Origin: Gammaproteobacteria bacterium
Lineage (GTDB): Bacteria > Pseudomonadota > Gammaproteobacteria > HK1
Direction of reading: 5' to 3'
Assembly (NCBI GenBank): GCA_012103455.1
Contig: WLWT01000002.1
Span: 930,001-994,000 of the forward strand
Length of the DNA: 64,000 nucleotides
Position 1 is the stretch's first letter; the number at the start of each line of letters is the position of its first letter. Below are positions 33,760-42,957 of this stretch, piece by piece. The notes beneath the pieces are model-generated. The model was not told where the DNA came from, did not search any database, and worked only from the letters and a program-made list of their open reading frames with translations. Made by a program: the position numbers and the translations under genes.

Positions 33760-34533
33760 TCAGCGGCTGCGAATATCATCCAAACGCTGGCGCGCTTGTG
33801 ACTCTACGGTGGTCCCAGCGAAGTGTGCGATGATCGCCTCTAGAGCGCGTACCGCCTCTTTGGTCTTACCTTGATCATCCAAGATATAAGCGACTTTGAG
33901 ATTGGCGTCAGGCACTTTGCCATGTTCCGGCTGCTTCGCGATAAGCTTCGTATAAGCGGCGAAAGCCGGCTCTAAACGGCCCTCGAAATAGTTCGCTTCG
34001 CCGAGCCAATAAAGTGCGTTGCCGGCGTATGGGCTCTCGCTATGTTGTTGCATAAAGCCGTTGAGCGCGTCGATGGCGGCGGTGAACTCGCCAGCTTGCA
34101 GTTGATCCACCGCCGCCTCATACGCGGCCTTGGCAGCGGCGGCGGCATCACCGCTGCCGCCGCCCGGTGCCGCCGCCACACCCCGGCCTAGGCGGTTGTC
34201 TATATCGGCATACAGCTCCTTAATTCGCCGCGCCACCTGCTCATCTAGGCTACGGCGCATCTGGTTCATCTTGTGCTGAAGCACCTCGTTTTCGCCGCGC
34301 AGGGTCTGTACCTCACGGCGTAGGGCGCGCACTTCGCGCAGTAACTCCACTAGTGCTTGCGCCTTAAGCTGGCGCTCAACGCGTTGGAGCCTCGCTTCGA
34401 TGGTATTGCTGCCGGTGCGTGAGGTCACCGGCGCGTTCTGGGCCAATGCCGCAGAGGTAAACACAGCCATGGCGAGAGCTGCCACCAGCACCGGCAGCAT
34501 GCGCCCGGCAAATATCGTTGTCGTCGTCTTCAT
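33760..34533 (-). CDS. cpoB: Cell-division coordinator CpoB (YbgF)
   Basis: A 257-residue periplasmic protein: signal peptide ending at AALAQ, an N-terminal coiled coil (about 45-115), an Ala/Gly linker, and TPR repeats (about 135-255, e.g. YAGNALYWLGEANYFEGR). It links TolA to peptidoglycan synthesis during constriction. It is the last gene of the tol-pal operon and lies 60 bp after pal. Confidence 0.94.
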   Translation of the reverse strand: MKTTTTIFAGRMLPVLVAALAMAVFTSAALAQNAPVTSRTGSNTIEARLQRVERQLKAQALVELLREVRALRREVQTLRGENEVLQHKMNQMRRSLDEQVARRIKELYADIDNRLGRGVAAAPGGGSGDAAAAAKAAYEAAVDQLQAGEFTAAIDALNGFMQQHSESPYAGNALYWLGEANYFEGRLEPAFAAYTKLIAKQPEHGKVPDANLKVAYILDDQGKTKEAVRALEAIIAHFAGTTVESQARQRLDDIRSR

Positions 34534-34593
34534 GGCACGCGATCCTACCTACAATGGCAACGGCTGGTCACCTGCCCCTATAGGATTGACTCC

Positions 34594-35130
34594 TCAGTAA
34601 CGCAGCTCCACCCGCCGGTTTTGCGCCCAAGAGGCCTCGTTGCTGCCAGCGTCTTGCGGGCGTTCCTCGCCATAGCTCACAGTGCGAAGCTGACCATTTT
34701 GAACACCTAACAGTTGCATGATCTTGGCCACGGACAACGCGCGCTGCTCGCCGAGTGCGATGTTGTACTCGTTTGATCCGCGTTCATCAGCGTGCCCTTC
34801 TAATAAAACGGTGATCCCCGGATTGTCCAGTAAGTAGCGGGCATGAGCCTCCACCACGGACAGATCGACGATGCCCACCTCGGCGCTGTCATACTCGAAA
34901 TAAATAATTCTATGCTCTAGTAATGAAGGCTGCGCTGGCAGTTGTTCGCCGGTACCTCTATCGGTTGATGGGACAGAGGCGATCTGTGTTTGGGACTCAA
35001 CCACGCCACTTTGTGGCACTACCTGCGTTTGTTGTTGTTGATCATCAGGTGTCTGTTGAGTACCGCCTGTGCACGCGCTTAAGGCTACGGCAACGGTTAC
35101 GGCCAGTCCGGCAGACTTCACGATAAGCAT
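34594..35130 (-). CDS. pal: Peptidoglycan-associated lipoprotein Pal
   Basis: A 178-residue lipoprotein started at ATG 35130, which has GGAG seven bases before it; the longer frame reaches 35163. Lipobox cysteine is residue 20 (VALSAC). The OmpA-like domain has IIYFEYDSAEV, LEGHADERGSNEYN and ALGEQRA motifs that bind diaminopimelate in peptidoglycan. It anchors the outer membrane through TolB. A 140-bp mobile element sits between tolB and this start. Confidence 0.96.
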   Translation of the reverse strand: MLIVKSAGLAVTVAVALSACTGGTQQTPDDQQQQTQVVPQSGVVESQTQIASVPSTDRGTGEQLPAQPSLLEHRIIYFEYDSAEVGIVDLSVVEAHARYLLDNPGITVLLEGHADERGSNEYNIALGEQRALSVAKIMQLLGVQNGQLRTVSYGEERPQDAGSNEASWAQNRRVELRY

Positions 35131-35167
35131 GTTGTTCTCCACTGATAGTTTCATGATCATCAAACCA

Positions 35168-35307
35168 GGGCACCTCTAAAAATGCACTTTTTCCGCGATT
35201 GCGGCGTTAGCTCCGTGCTCCAATCCTCAGGTATCACCTATACACTGCGGTTCTACGCGCGGTGCTTCCTTGCACTCACGAAACAATGACTATTCTTAGC
35301 GGCGCCC
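35168..35307. mobile_element. MITE-like element, copy 4 (140 bp), between tolB and pal
   Basis: Same family and orientation as the element at 3063. The right end is eroded (GGCGCCC for GGTGCCC) and the target duplication is imperfect (ACCA left, ACTA right), suggesting an older insertion. It sits in the middle of the tol-pal transcript, 38 bp before the pal start. Confidence 0.87.
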
Positions 35308-35343
35308 ACTACTTGAATGTCCGAGTTCGATCTCTAGAGAGGC

Positions 35344-36651
35344 TTAGCGCCGCGGTCCCCAAGCGGGATCACGTACGATGTAAGCACCGGATTCAAGTCT
35401 GTATGCGGGATCACCTGCCGCCGTAATGGCCACCAAACCTGCCGGGTTGCCACCGCCGCGCTTGGTCGAATAGAGGATCATGGTTCCATTGGGCGCAAAT
35501 GTTGGCGAATCGTCCAATTGGGTGCTGGTGAGCACATCGACTTCCTGGGTATCCAGATCCAAGATCGCGATGCTGTGTCCACCCGCTACACCATATACGA
35601 CCGCTAGCCGCGTACCATCGGGTGAATAGCTTGCACCCGCGCTGTAGTTGCCTTCAAAAGTCACCCGTTCACTGGGTCCGCCATTCGCCGATATTTTGTA
35701 TATCTGCGGGCTGCCGCTGCGGTCCGAGGTGAAGACGATGGCGCGGCCGTCGGGTTTCCAAGCCGGTTCGGTATCTATAGCAGGATGATTGGTCAACCGC
35801 CGCAGCCGCTTGGTACGCAAATGGAGCACGTAAATCTCCGGGTTGCCGTCCTTCGATAAGGTCAAAGCCAAGCGGGTTCCGTCGGGAGAAAAAGCCGGTG
35901 CCCCATTGATACCCGGATATTGCGCCACCACGAAGCGCCGCCGTGTCTGCAATTCTTGCACCCAGATCTGTGCTTGGTGTTTCTCGAACGAGACGTAGGC
36001 CAAGCGGCTACCATCGGGCGACCAGGCCGGTGACATGATCGGCTGGGAGGATTCCAGCATCACGTTGGCATTGAAACCGTCACTGTCGGCAACGGTAAGC
36101 GCATAGCGTTTCGCGCCAATGCGGCCACGTTCGGTAATGTAGGCGATCCGGGAGCTGAAAGCGCCGGGATCGCCGGTAATCGCCTCGTAGATCTCATCGG
36201 CGATATCGTGGGCGGTAATGCGAAGCGCGACATGCGTGCGCTCGTAGCCAAGAGCGCGCAGTTCTTTACGCTGGGGTACGTCGAACAGCCGGAACTGCAC
36301 CAGATACCGGTTCGCACTGCGTTGGGTAAGATCACCCACCACTAGATAATCGACTTTCGCGGTCCAGCGCGATAGCTGTATGTCCGAAGCGCTGGTCAGT
36401 GTGCGCGGCAATTCATGAGGCGGCACCGGGGCGAACCGCCCGCTGTGGCTGAGATCGTCGGAGATCACCTGTTCGAATGGGAACTCAGCCGGCTGTGTCG
36501 CCTTTGTTCCGAATGGTGCGACGGCGATTTTGATAGCGCTCGCGGTTTTGTTGGGGATCTTGATGACCGGGACCTCTGCGTTATGGGTCTGAGCGAAAAC
36601 GCTCAAAGTACCGGCGCAGGCAATGACCGCCATTAACAGTCGAAACAACAT
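35344..36651 (-). CDS. tolB: Tol-Pal system protein TolB
   Basis: A 435-residue periplasmic protein: signal peptide (about 1-21), N-terminal domain with FPFEQVISDDLSHSGRFAPV, and a six-bladed propeller with repeated W/YSPDG and FSPDGTRLA motifs. It binds Pal and TolA. It starts directly after the tolA stop. Confidence 0.96.
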   Translation of the reverse strand: MLFRLLMAVIACAGTLSVFAQTHNAEVPVIKIPNKTASAIKIAVAPFGTKATQPAEFPFEQVISDDLSHSGRFAPVPPHELPRTLTSASDIQLSRWTAKVDYLVVGDLTQRSANRYLVQFRLFDVPQRKELRALGYERTHVALRITAHDIADEIYEAITGDPGAFSSRIAYITERGRIGAKRYALTVADSDGFNANVMLESSQPIMSPAWSPDGSRLAYVSFEKHQAQIWVQELQTRRRFVVAQYPGINGAPAFSPDGTRLALTLSKDGNPEIYVLHLRTKRLRRLTNHPAIDTEPAWKPDGRAIVFTSDRSGSPQIYKISANGGPSERVTFEGNYSAGASYSPDGTRLAVVYGVAGGHSIAILDLDTQEVDVLTSTQLDDSPTFAPNGTMILYSTKRGGGNPAGLVAITAAGDPAYRLESGAYIVRDPAWGPRR

Positions 36652-37803
36652 TCAACCTCCGAACTCGAAATCGAAACGCTTATTGAACACATCCGGATCC
36701 TTGGGCAAGGGTAGCGGCGACGCACGCCTCACCGCTTGCAGCACGGAGCGGTCAAACAGAGCGTTGCCGCTGCCCCGTACGATCTCCGCGTTTTTTACCG
36801 TGCCGTTGATAGCTTGTGTAATACCTACCACCGCGGTCAACTTCGATGTCATTCCAGCCGGTTGGTTCCAGGCATTGCGCACCCGCCGGTAGATGCGGGC
36901 GTGGTACTTGGCGCGTGCATTGTCTAGCTGTTGTTGACTCGCTTTTCTGAGCTTGTCTTGCTCCGCTTTGATAGCAGCTAGCATCTTGCGCTTGCGCTCT
37001 TCTCTCGCCTTGTTCTTCGCTAGCTTTTGTTGTTCAAGCTTAGCTTGCGCCGCGGCTTTCTTCGCCGCTTCGGCCGCATTTTTCCGCTTGACGATAAGCT
37101 GTTGGATGAGTTCTTGTTCTTTGGCGATCTGCTGGCGCTTGGCCGCGAGGGCCGCTTTTTCTTGCGCCGCTTTGCGTTCGCGTTCGCGCTGCGCCTTCTC
37201 CGCTGTCTCTATCTGTTTTTGCCGTTCGGCCAATTCTTGCGCTTTCTCCGCTTGGGTTTGTTCCTGCTCGCGCAGGGTTTGCTCCATCGCCTGTTGCTTC
37301 TGCTCGGCGAGTTCAGCTTGCGCCTGGGCCGCTGCCGCTTGCGCCTGGGCTTGTTGCACCGCTTCCCTGGCCGCCTCTTGGGCGGCGCGCGCGCGGCTCT
37401 CTTGCGCCTTGGCCTGTTCGGCTAGAGCCTCTTGGCGCTGCTCGGCATCGTTCAACGCTTGCTGTGCCGCCTGCGTTTGTTGTTCGAGATCGGTGAGATT
37501 TTCTTGTCTCCGGGCGGCCGCCCGTTCCATCGCCTTCACCTGCTGTTGTTTTTCTTCTACTTGCCGCGCCGCGTCGGCGATTTCCCGGGCGCGTGCGTCT
37601 CGCTCTTTTTGCGCCGCCTCCTCAAGGAATTGCCGCTGCGCCTCGTACTGGGTCTCGGTGACCGTCACTACTTCAATCATAGGCTCTGGTTTTGACGCCT
37701 CGTGCTGCCAGCTCACGGACACGGTCAGTAGCGCCACCAGCGCTGCGTGCACAAACAACGCATAGATGATCGGTAGCCGTGATTGTCCCCTGGAGCCACG
37801 CAT
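36652..37803 (-). CDS. tolA: Tol-Pal system protein TolA
   Basis: A 383-residue protein. An N-terminal membrane segment (IIYALFVHAALVALLTVSV, about 12-30) anchors it; a very long Ala/Gln/Glu/Lys-rich helical domain spans about 50-290; the C-terminal TolA/TonB-like domain (about 295-383) contains the ITQAINGTVKNAEIV strand-turn region. It bridges inner and outer membranes during envelope constriction. It abuts tolR with no spacer. Confidence 0.95.
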   Translation of the reverse strand: MRGSRGQSRLPIIYALFVHAALVALLTVSVSWQHEASKPEPMIEVVTVTETQYEAQRQFLEEAAQKERDARAREIADAARQVEEKQQQVKAMERAAARRQENLTDLEQQTQAAQQALNDAEQRQEALAEQAKAQESRARAAQEAAREAVQQAQAQAAAAQAQAELAEQKQQAMEQTLREQEQTQAEKAQELAERQKQIETAEKAQRERERKAAQEKAALAAKRQQIAKEQELIQQLIVKRKNAAEAAKKAAAQAKLEQQKLAKNKAREERKRKMLAAIKAEQDKLRKASQQQLDNARAKYHARIYRRVRNAWNQPAGMTSKLTAVVGITQAINGTVKNAEIVRGSGNALFDRSVLQAVRRASPLPLPKDPDVFNKRFDFEFGG

Positions 37804-38241
37804 CTATTTCGCCGGCGGCCTGGTCAACAACCCTACGCTTTTTGCTCCAGCTTGCTGCAACAGCACCATACCGTTCAATACATGCTGATATTCCGAGGCG
37901 TCATTGCCCTTGACCAGCACCTTGGCTTGCGGTTCACGCTCCAGATATGCTCGCACCCGCGCCACCACCGTAGCCGGAGCAAGCGGCTCGGTCGGGTCGG
38001 CGCCTAGATCCAAAAAGAACCGCCCGGATTCATCAACCGTCAGTACCACCGGCTTACTGTCGGTCTGTTCTACTGGCTGAGATTCGGCTTGCGGCAACTG
38101 CACCCGCACCCCTTGAGTCAGCAGGGGCGCCGTGACCATGAAAATCACCAGCAAAACCAGCATGACGTCTATGTAGGGCACTACATTGATCTCCGACATC
38201 GGCCGGCGGCGGGAACGGGTGCGTTGAACCGGGGCTGGCAT
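37804..38241 (-). CDS. tolR: Tol-Pal system protein TolR
   Basis: A 145-residue ExbD/TolR protein: MSEINVVPYIDVMLVLLVIF near residue 15 has the membrane Asp required for proton use, followed by a periplasmic domain. It is the stator partner of TolQ. The 181-bp gap to tolQ is long for this operon and contains short tandem repeats. Confidence 0.95.
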   Translation of the reverse strand: MPAPVQRTRSRRRPMSEINVVPYIDVMLVLLVIFMVTAPLLTQGVRVQLPQAESQPVEQTDSKPVVLTVDESGRFFLDLGADPTEPLAPATVVARVRAYLEREPQAKVLVKGNDASEYQHVLNGMVLLQQAGAKSVGLLTRPPAK

Positions 38242-38250
38242 CTGCTGATC

Positions 38251-38295
38251 GCTCTAGTAGTTGGCGCTCTAATAATTGGCGCCCTAATAATTGGC
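38251..38295. repeat. Three tandem 15-bp units between tolQ and tolR
   Basis: GCTCTAGTAGTTGGC, GCTCTAATAATTGGC and GCCCTAATAATTGGC lie head to tail, followed by a partial fourth. A further 11-12 bp duplication (GGGGTTGGGCC) is at about 38338-38360. Both lie in the tolQ-tolR spacer. Confidence 0.9.
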
Positions 38296-38422
38296 GCTCT
38301 GTAATCGGTCTTCGTGCAACGCCCGCTTCACCTCGTCGGGGTTGGGCCGGGGTTGGGCCGCTGCTTCGCGTCCTGCCCCTGTACCGCCTCGTGTGCGCAA
38401 AAGCGTGCCGCGCAAATCCGGC

Positions 38423-39097
38423 CTAGACGTGTGCCTGGCGTTGCAAAATAGTGGAAAACTCCTCCACGAAAATGTCGTAGCGGCTGCCTAGACGCTCGGC
38501 ATCATTGGCGTAGCGGTTATAGGCGATCACCGCGGGAATGGCTGCGAATAAACCTATAGCCGTGGCGACCAGCGCTTCGGCGATGCCGGGCGCCACGCTT
38601 GCCAAGGTGGCCTGATTCATGGCGCCCAACGATCGGAACGAATTCATGATGCCCCACACGGTACCGAACAAACCCACGTACGGGCTGGTTGATCCGACGG
38701 TCGCCAGGAACGAAAGCTTGCCTTCCAGGTAATCTATCTCGCGGTTCATGGCTACGCGCATGGCCCGTTGCGAACCCTCGACCACGCTGCGTCCATCGAT
38801 CCCGGGTTGGCCGCGCAATCTTGCGAATTCCTTGAAGCCAGCCTGAAAGATCCGCTCCATGCCAGTGCAGCCGTTGCCCTTGGCCTCCACTGTTTTATAG
38901 ATGGTCACCAGATCGGAGCCGGACCAAAACTGGTCCTCGAACACCTGCGCCTCTACCCGGGCTTCTTTTAACTCTTTCCATTTTTGAAAGATGAACGTCC
39001 ACGACATCATCGATGCACCGAGCAAAGTCAGCATGACTAACTTGACGATGAGACTCGCTTGCGCGACCAGTTCCAGGATTGAAAGATCAGCGCCCAC
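38423..39097 (-). CDS. tolQ: Tol-Pal system protein TolQ
   Basis: A 224-residue MotA/TolQ/ExbB protein with three membrane segments (about 12-35, 130-155 and 165-195) and the conserved GLFGTVWGIMNSFR and EALVATAIGLFAAIPAV motifs. It forms the proton-driven motor with TolR. The gene ybgC, usually placed before tolQ, is absent; ruvB is the next gene upstream. Confidence 0.95.
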   Translation of the reverse strand: MGADLSILELVAQASLIVKLVMLTLLGASMMSWTFIFQKWKELKEARVEAQVFEDQFWSGSDLVTIYKTVEAKGNGCTGMERIFQAGFKEFARLRGQPGIDGRSVVEGSQRAMRVAMNREIDYLEGKLSFLATVGSTSPYVGLFGTVWGIMNSFRSLGAMNQATLASVAPGIAEALVATAIGLFAAIPAVIAYNRYANDAERLGSRYDIFVEEFSTILQRQAHV

Positions 39098-39187
39098 GAA
39101 AGTGCTCCAAGTAGCTCGCGTTAGTCACCATACCGCCCGCCTCAGGGTCTTTGCAGTACACCCTTGTCGGGCTACTAAAATCATTCA

Positions 39188-40276
39188 TCAGGTGCCACCA
39201 CGGCCGCTGCTCGTATCGCCGCCGCCCGTATCGCCGCCGTTCGTATCATCGAATAGATCGCGGTTAGCGGATGGCGCACCAGCACTTGGCACCAGCCCGA
39301 AATGGTGCCAAGCACTGCGCGTCGCAACCCTGCCACGGGCGGTGCGCATCAAAAAACCCTGTTGGATCAGGTACGGCTCCAGCACATCTTCGATGGTGCC
39401 CCGCTCTTCACCGATGGCCGCGGCGATATTGTCTACACCCACGGGCCCGCCATCGAATTTTTGCAGCACCGCCAACATCAGTTTGCGGTCCATCATGTCG
39501 AAACCAACGCCATCCACATCCAGCAGATCAAGGGCTCGGGCCGCTGTCGCTTGGTCTATGTAGCCATCGCCTTTGACCTCGGCGAAGTCCCGCACCCGGC
39601 GCAGTAGCCGGTTGGCGATGCGTGGAGTTCCGCGCGCTCGCAGGGCGATCTCGCGGGCACCATCGGCATCCAGGTGAATCCCCAGGATGCGGGCGCCCCG
39701 GCGCACGATGATGGTCAAGTCCTGCGGCGAATAGAACTCTAGCCGTTGGACGATGCCGAAGCGATCCCGTAGCGGCGAGGTCAACAGGCCGGCCCTGGTA
39801 GTAGCCCCTACCAACGTGAACGGCGGCAGATCGAGCTTGATGGAACGCGCCGCCGGTCCTTCGCCGATCATGATATCGATCTGGTAGTCCTCCATCGCCG
39901 GATAGAGGATCTCCTCCACCGCCGGGTTCATGCGGTGGATCTCATCGATGAAGAGCACATCGCGCGCTTCCAGATTGGTCAGCAGGGCGGCCAGATCGCC
40001 GGCTCGGTCTAGAATAGGACCGGATGTTTGCCGCAGTCCCACGCCCAATTCGTTGGCGACAATGTGCGCTAGGGTGGTTTTACCTAGACCTGGTGGACCG
40101 AAGATCAGTACGTGATCCAGGGCCTCGGCCCGCTGTGCCGCCGCCCGGATGAAGATTTCCATCTGCTCGCGCACCGCCGGCTGGCCGATGTAGTCGGCCA
40201 ACACCCGCGGGCGCATCGTCCGATCGAATTCATCATCATGGCCTTCCTCGGCACGTACAAGCGGATTCGAATCCAT
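39188..40276 (-). CDS. ruvB: Holliday junction branch-migration helicase RuvB
   Basis: A 362-residue AAA+ ATPase: RPRVLADYIGQ near residue 23, Walker A GPPGLGKTTLAH near 60, Walker B FIDEIHRM near 112, sensor and winged-helix domains. The conserved part ends with GFLMRTARGRVAT. About 35 extra residues follow, ending in Gly/Asp/Thr repeats (GGDTGGGD) encoded by a 15-bp tandem repeat at 39212-39241, making it longer than usual. It works with RuvA and RuvC on recombination junctions. Confidence 0.96.
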   Translation of the reverse strand: MDSNPLVRAEEGHDDEFDRTMRPRVLADYIGQPAVREQMEIFIRAAAQRAEALDHVLIFGPPGLGKTTLAHIVANELGVGLRQTSGPILDRAGDLAALLTNLEARDVLFIDEIHRMNPAVEEILYPAMEDYQIDIMIGEGPAARSIKLDLPPFTLVGATTRAGLLTSPLRDRFGIVQRLEFYSPQDLTIIVRRGARILGIHLDADGAREIALRARGTPRIANRLLRRVRDFAEVKGDGYIDQATAARALDLLDVDGVGFDMMDRKLMLAVLQKFDGGPVGVDNIAAAIGEERGTIEDVLEPYLIQQGFLMRTARGRVATRSAWHHFGLVPSAGAPSANRDLFDDTNGGDTGGGDTSSGRGGT

Positions 40277-40328
40277 TGGCTAGTGTATCCCGCCCGGTAA
40301 AGAGATTAACTATCCGTGACAAGGTGCG

Positions 40329-40928
40329 TCACTGGACGCTGCCTTGCAACGCCCGGCGCACGATGTCCTCGCAACTGAGCCCGGCGGTATCCAGCACCGC
40401 CACCCGCTTGCTCGCCTCGGGTGGCCTGAAGCCGAGGGACACCAGCGCACTCACCGCTTCGCTCACCGGGTCGCTGGGAACCGGCGCTGTTACATCCACT
40501 AAACCGGCCCCGGCGGTGGCTGACAGGATGGATAGGCGATCGCGCATTTCGATGATCAGGCGCTCCGCTGTTTTCTTGCCGATGCCGGGCAATCGGGTCA
40601 GGCTCGCCGTGTCGCCTTCCTGAATGCACCTGGATAAAGCCTCACCGTTCATGCCGGAGAGAATGGCCAAGCCTAGCTTGGCGCCAACCCCATTGACTTT
40701 GAGTAATTGGCGGAACACGTCGCGCTCACCTTCGCCGGCAAAGCCATATAACGCTTGCGCGTCTTCGCGCACCACCATGTGAATGAAGAGCTGCACGCTA
40801 GCGCCTATTTCCGGTAGTCCGCTGAAGGTGGATATAGGCGCTTCCAGTTCGTAGCCCACACCGCCCACATCCAAGATTAAGACCGGCGGGCGTTTCAGCC
40901 GCACCCGGCCTTCAAGCCAACCGATCAT
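40329..40928 (-). CDS. ruvA: Holliday junction DNA-binding protein RuvA
   Basis: A 199-residue protein beginning MIGWLEGRV with the OB-fold domain I, two helix-hairpin-helix motifs in domain II (LLKVNGVGAKLGLAILSG and LTRLPGIGKKTAERLI), and the C-terminal domain III that contacts RuvB. Standard length. It lies between ruvC and ruvB. Confidence 0.97.
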   Translation of the reverse strand: MIGWLEGRVRLKRPPVLILDVGGVGYELEAPISTFSGLPEIGASVQLFIHMVVREDAQALYGFAGEGERDVFRQLLKVNGVGAKLGLAILSGMNGEALSRCIQEGDTASLTRLPGIGKKTAERLIIEMRDRLSILSATAGAGLVDVTAPVPSDPVSEAVSALVSLGFRPPEASKRVAVLDTAGLSCEDIVRRALQGSVQ

Positions 40929-40949
40929 CGCCGCCCTCTTCGATCATCC

Positions 40950-40981
40950 ATGCGCTCATCTACCTATGCGCTCCTCTACAC
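40950..40981. repeat. 16-bp imperfect tandem duplication between ruvC and ruvA
   Basis: ATGCGCTCATCTACCT and ATGCGCTCCTCTACAC lie side by side in the 55-bp ruvC-ruvA spacer. Confidence 0.75.
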
Positions 40982-40983
40982 GT

Positions 40984-41538
40984 TCACCGGCGCCGCCGGG
41001 TCCGGGTCGAGCGCCGCGTGGCCAGTGCCGCCAGCGCCGGATTGGAGGCCGTCGCTTTGGCTGCTGTGAAAGTGTGGGCGTGGCACAGGGCCACCGCCAA
41101 CGCATCCGCCTGATCGGAGCCGGGGGCAAACGGCAGTCCGATAAGCACCCGCACCATATGCTGCACCTGCACTTTATCGGCATGGCCCTGGCCGGTAATG
41201 GCCCGTTTGATCTTGGTCGGCGTGTACTCGTGCACCGGCAGGGCGTGAGTCGAGGTCGCGGCCAGCGCCGCGCCACGGGCTTGACCGAGTTTCAGGGCCG
41301 AACTCGCGCTTTTGTGCACGAAGACTTCTTCTATAGCGATCTCGTGGGGCGCGAAGGTCTCCACCAATTCCCTCACACCGTCGAAGATCGTCTTCAGCCG
41401 TTGCGGAAAAGTGCCCTGCGCCGCCCGCACCGTACCGCTGGCGATATGGGTGGAGCGCCGGCCGTCGCTATCGATGATGCCGTAACCGGTCGCGCGCGAG
41501 CCCGGATCAATCCCCATGATCCGAGTGATGGACATCAA
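40984..41538 (-). CDS. ruvC: Holliday junction resolvase RuvC
   Basis: A 184-residue nuclease with the RNase H-like catalytic set: MGIDPGSRATGYG (Asp), AIEEVFVHKS (Glu) and SDQADALAVALCH (Asp). The C-terminal tail (RRSTRTRRRR) is unusually basic. It resolves junctions remodelled by RuvAB. yebC lies 26 bp upstream on the same strand. Confidence 0.96.
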   Translation of the reverse strand: MMSITRIMGIDPGSRATGYGIIDSDGRRSTHIASGTVRAAQGTFPQRLKTIFDGVRELVETFAPHEIAIEEVFVHKSASSALKLGQARGAALAATSTHALPVHEYTPTKIKRAITGQGHADKVQVQHMVRVLIGLPFAPGSDQADALAVALCHAHTFTAAKATASNPALAALATRRSTRTRRRR

Positions 41539-41564
41539 CAGTTGGACATCAGTAGAGCGCCCGG

Positions 41565-42311
41565 CTAACCGAGCTGCTCCAGGGTTTCTTCGGCGATGTC
41601 CGCGTTGGAGTAAATCTGCTGCACGTCATCCAAATCCTCCAGCAGTTCCAGCAGGCGGAGCATTTTTTTCGCATCGGCCAGATCCAAGCTGACGCTGGTC
41701 GTTGGCAACATGGTCACCTCCGCCGCCTCCGGGGTCAGCCCGGCCGCCACCAAAACGTCGCGCACATCCATAAAGTCTTCCGGCGTAGTGAGTACGTCCA
41801 CCGTGCCATCGTCATTTTCAATCACATCTTCTGCGCCCGCTTCCAGCGCCGCCTCCATCAGCGCGTTTTCGTCGATCCCCGCCGGATAGGAGATCTGGCC
41901 ACGCTTGGTGAACAGGTAGGCAACCGAACCGTCAGTGCCCAAGTTGCCGCCGCATTTGGAGAACACATGACGCACTTCGGATACGGTGCGGTTGCGGTTT
42001 TCAGTCATGCAATCGGCCATGACGGCGACCCCGCCCGGCCCATAGCCCTCGTAGCGGATCTCTTCGATATTGGCCGTATTTCCATCCCCTGCCGCCTTCT
42101 TGCAAGCACGTTCTATAGTGTCTTTGGGAACGTTTCCGGCCAGGGCTTTATCGATGGCATGGCGTAGTCTAGGATTGGACCCCGCATCGGCCCCGCCCAG
42201 GTGCGCTGCCACGCTGACCTCCCGGATGAGCCGGGTAAACAGCTTGCCGCGTTTAGCGTCTCGGGCTTTTTTTCGATGCTGTATATTGGCCCATTTACTG
42301 TGTCCTGCCAT
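41565..42311 (-). CDS. yebC: YebC/TACO1 family protein
   Basis: A 248-residue protein started at MAGHSKWANIQHRK (42311), the canonical YebC beginning; the longer frame to 42365 is not conserved. GGNLGTDGSVAYLF near residue 120 is also diagnostic. The family is described both as a transcription regulator and as a ribosome-associated factor for proline-rich translation. Placement before ruvC is the usual one. Confidence 0.95.
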   Translation of the reverse strand: MAGHSKWANIQHRKKARDAKRGKLFTRLIREVSVAAHLGGADAGSNPRLRHAIDKALAGNVPKDTIERACKKAAGDGNTANIEEIRYEGYGPGGVAVMADCMTENRNRTVSEVRHVFSKCGGNLGTDGSVAYLFTKRGQISYPAGIDENALMEAALEAGAEDVIENDDGTVDVLTTPEDFMDVRDVLVAAGLTPEAAEVTMLPTTSVSLDLADAKKMLRLLELLEDLDDVQQIYSNADIAEETLEQLG

Positions 42312-42414
42312 CGCCCACTCGGATGTCGCCGTATCGGCGTGGAAGTCTACCATCACAAGCCACATTCGAAGGATGCGGGTAGTTCATTGAATTTCATGAA
42401 AAGGATGCCTTCCT

Positions 42415-42954
42415 ATGGCAGAGCGGCGTGTATTGAAACTCGGTGATCCGCGGCTGCATGAAGCCGCTAGCGCGGTGGCCGAGGTAAACAGGCCCGAGTT
42501 GCACGGCCTGGTGCAAGATCTGTGGGATACCATGCGGGCGCGCAGCGGTGCCGGCTTGGCGGCGCCGCAGATCGGCGTCGGGCTACGGGTAGTGGTGTTC
42601 GCCTTGCAGTTCAATCCCCGCTATCCGGAGGCCGAACCGGTACCTGAAACGGTGCTGGTCAATCCCGTCCTGAGGCCCCTAGGCGAGGCGCGCGAAGAGG
42701 GCTGGGAAGGCTGCTTGAGTGTGCCCTATATGCGCGGCTTGGTCCCCAGATACACCCATCTTCGCTACAGTGGCACGGACGCCTACGGCAACATCATCGA
42801 GCGGGAAGTAAGCGGTTTTCACGCCCGTGTGGTGCAGCATGAGTGCGATCACTTGGACGGCATCATCTATCCCCAGCGGATCCGTGACCTCAGCCAGTTC
42901 GGCTTCGAAGAGGAACTCAGTTTGGCCAACCGTTATGACACTCGGCCCTGTTGA
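42415..42954 (+). CDS. def: Peptide deformylase
   Basis: A 179-residue metalloenzyme with the three motifs GAGLAAPQI (about 44), EGCLSVP (about 98) and HECDHLDGI (about 140), which supply Cys and two His for Fe2+ and the catalytic Glu. It removes formyl groups from nascent proteins. It converges with a formyltransferase-family gene with only three bases between stops. Confidence 0.95.
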   Translation: MAERRVLKLGDPRLHEAASAVAEVNRPELHGLVQDLWDTMRARSGAGLAAPQIGVGLRVVVFALQFNPRYPEAEPVPETVLVNPVLRPLGEAREEGWEGCLSVPYMRGLVPRYTHLRYSGTDAYGNIIEREVSGFHARVVQHECDHLDGIIYPQRIRDLSQFGFEEELSLANRYDTRPC

Positions 42955-42957
42955 CGG

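Noticed and set aside
36953..37765. Long plus-strand open frame (270 residues) opposite tolA
   Set aside because: It is the antisense shadow of the repetitive Ala/Gln/Glu-rich TolA helix; its Cys/Ser/Ala-rich composition has no family likeness.
40240..40300. TTCGAATCC-like string near the ruvB start, checked as a tRNA T-arm
   Set aside because: No anticodon arm or acceptor stem can be drawn around it; no tRNA or rRNA gene was found in the window.
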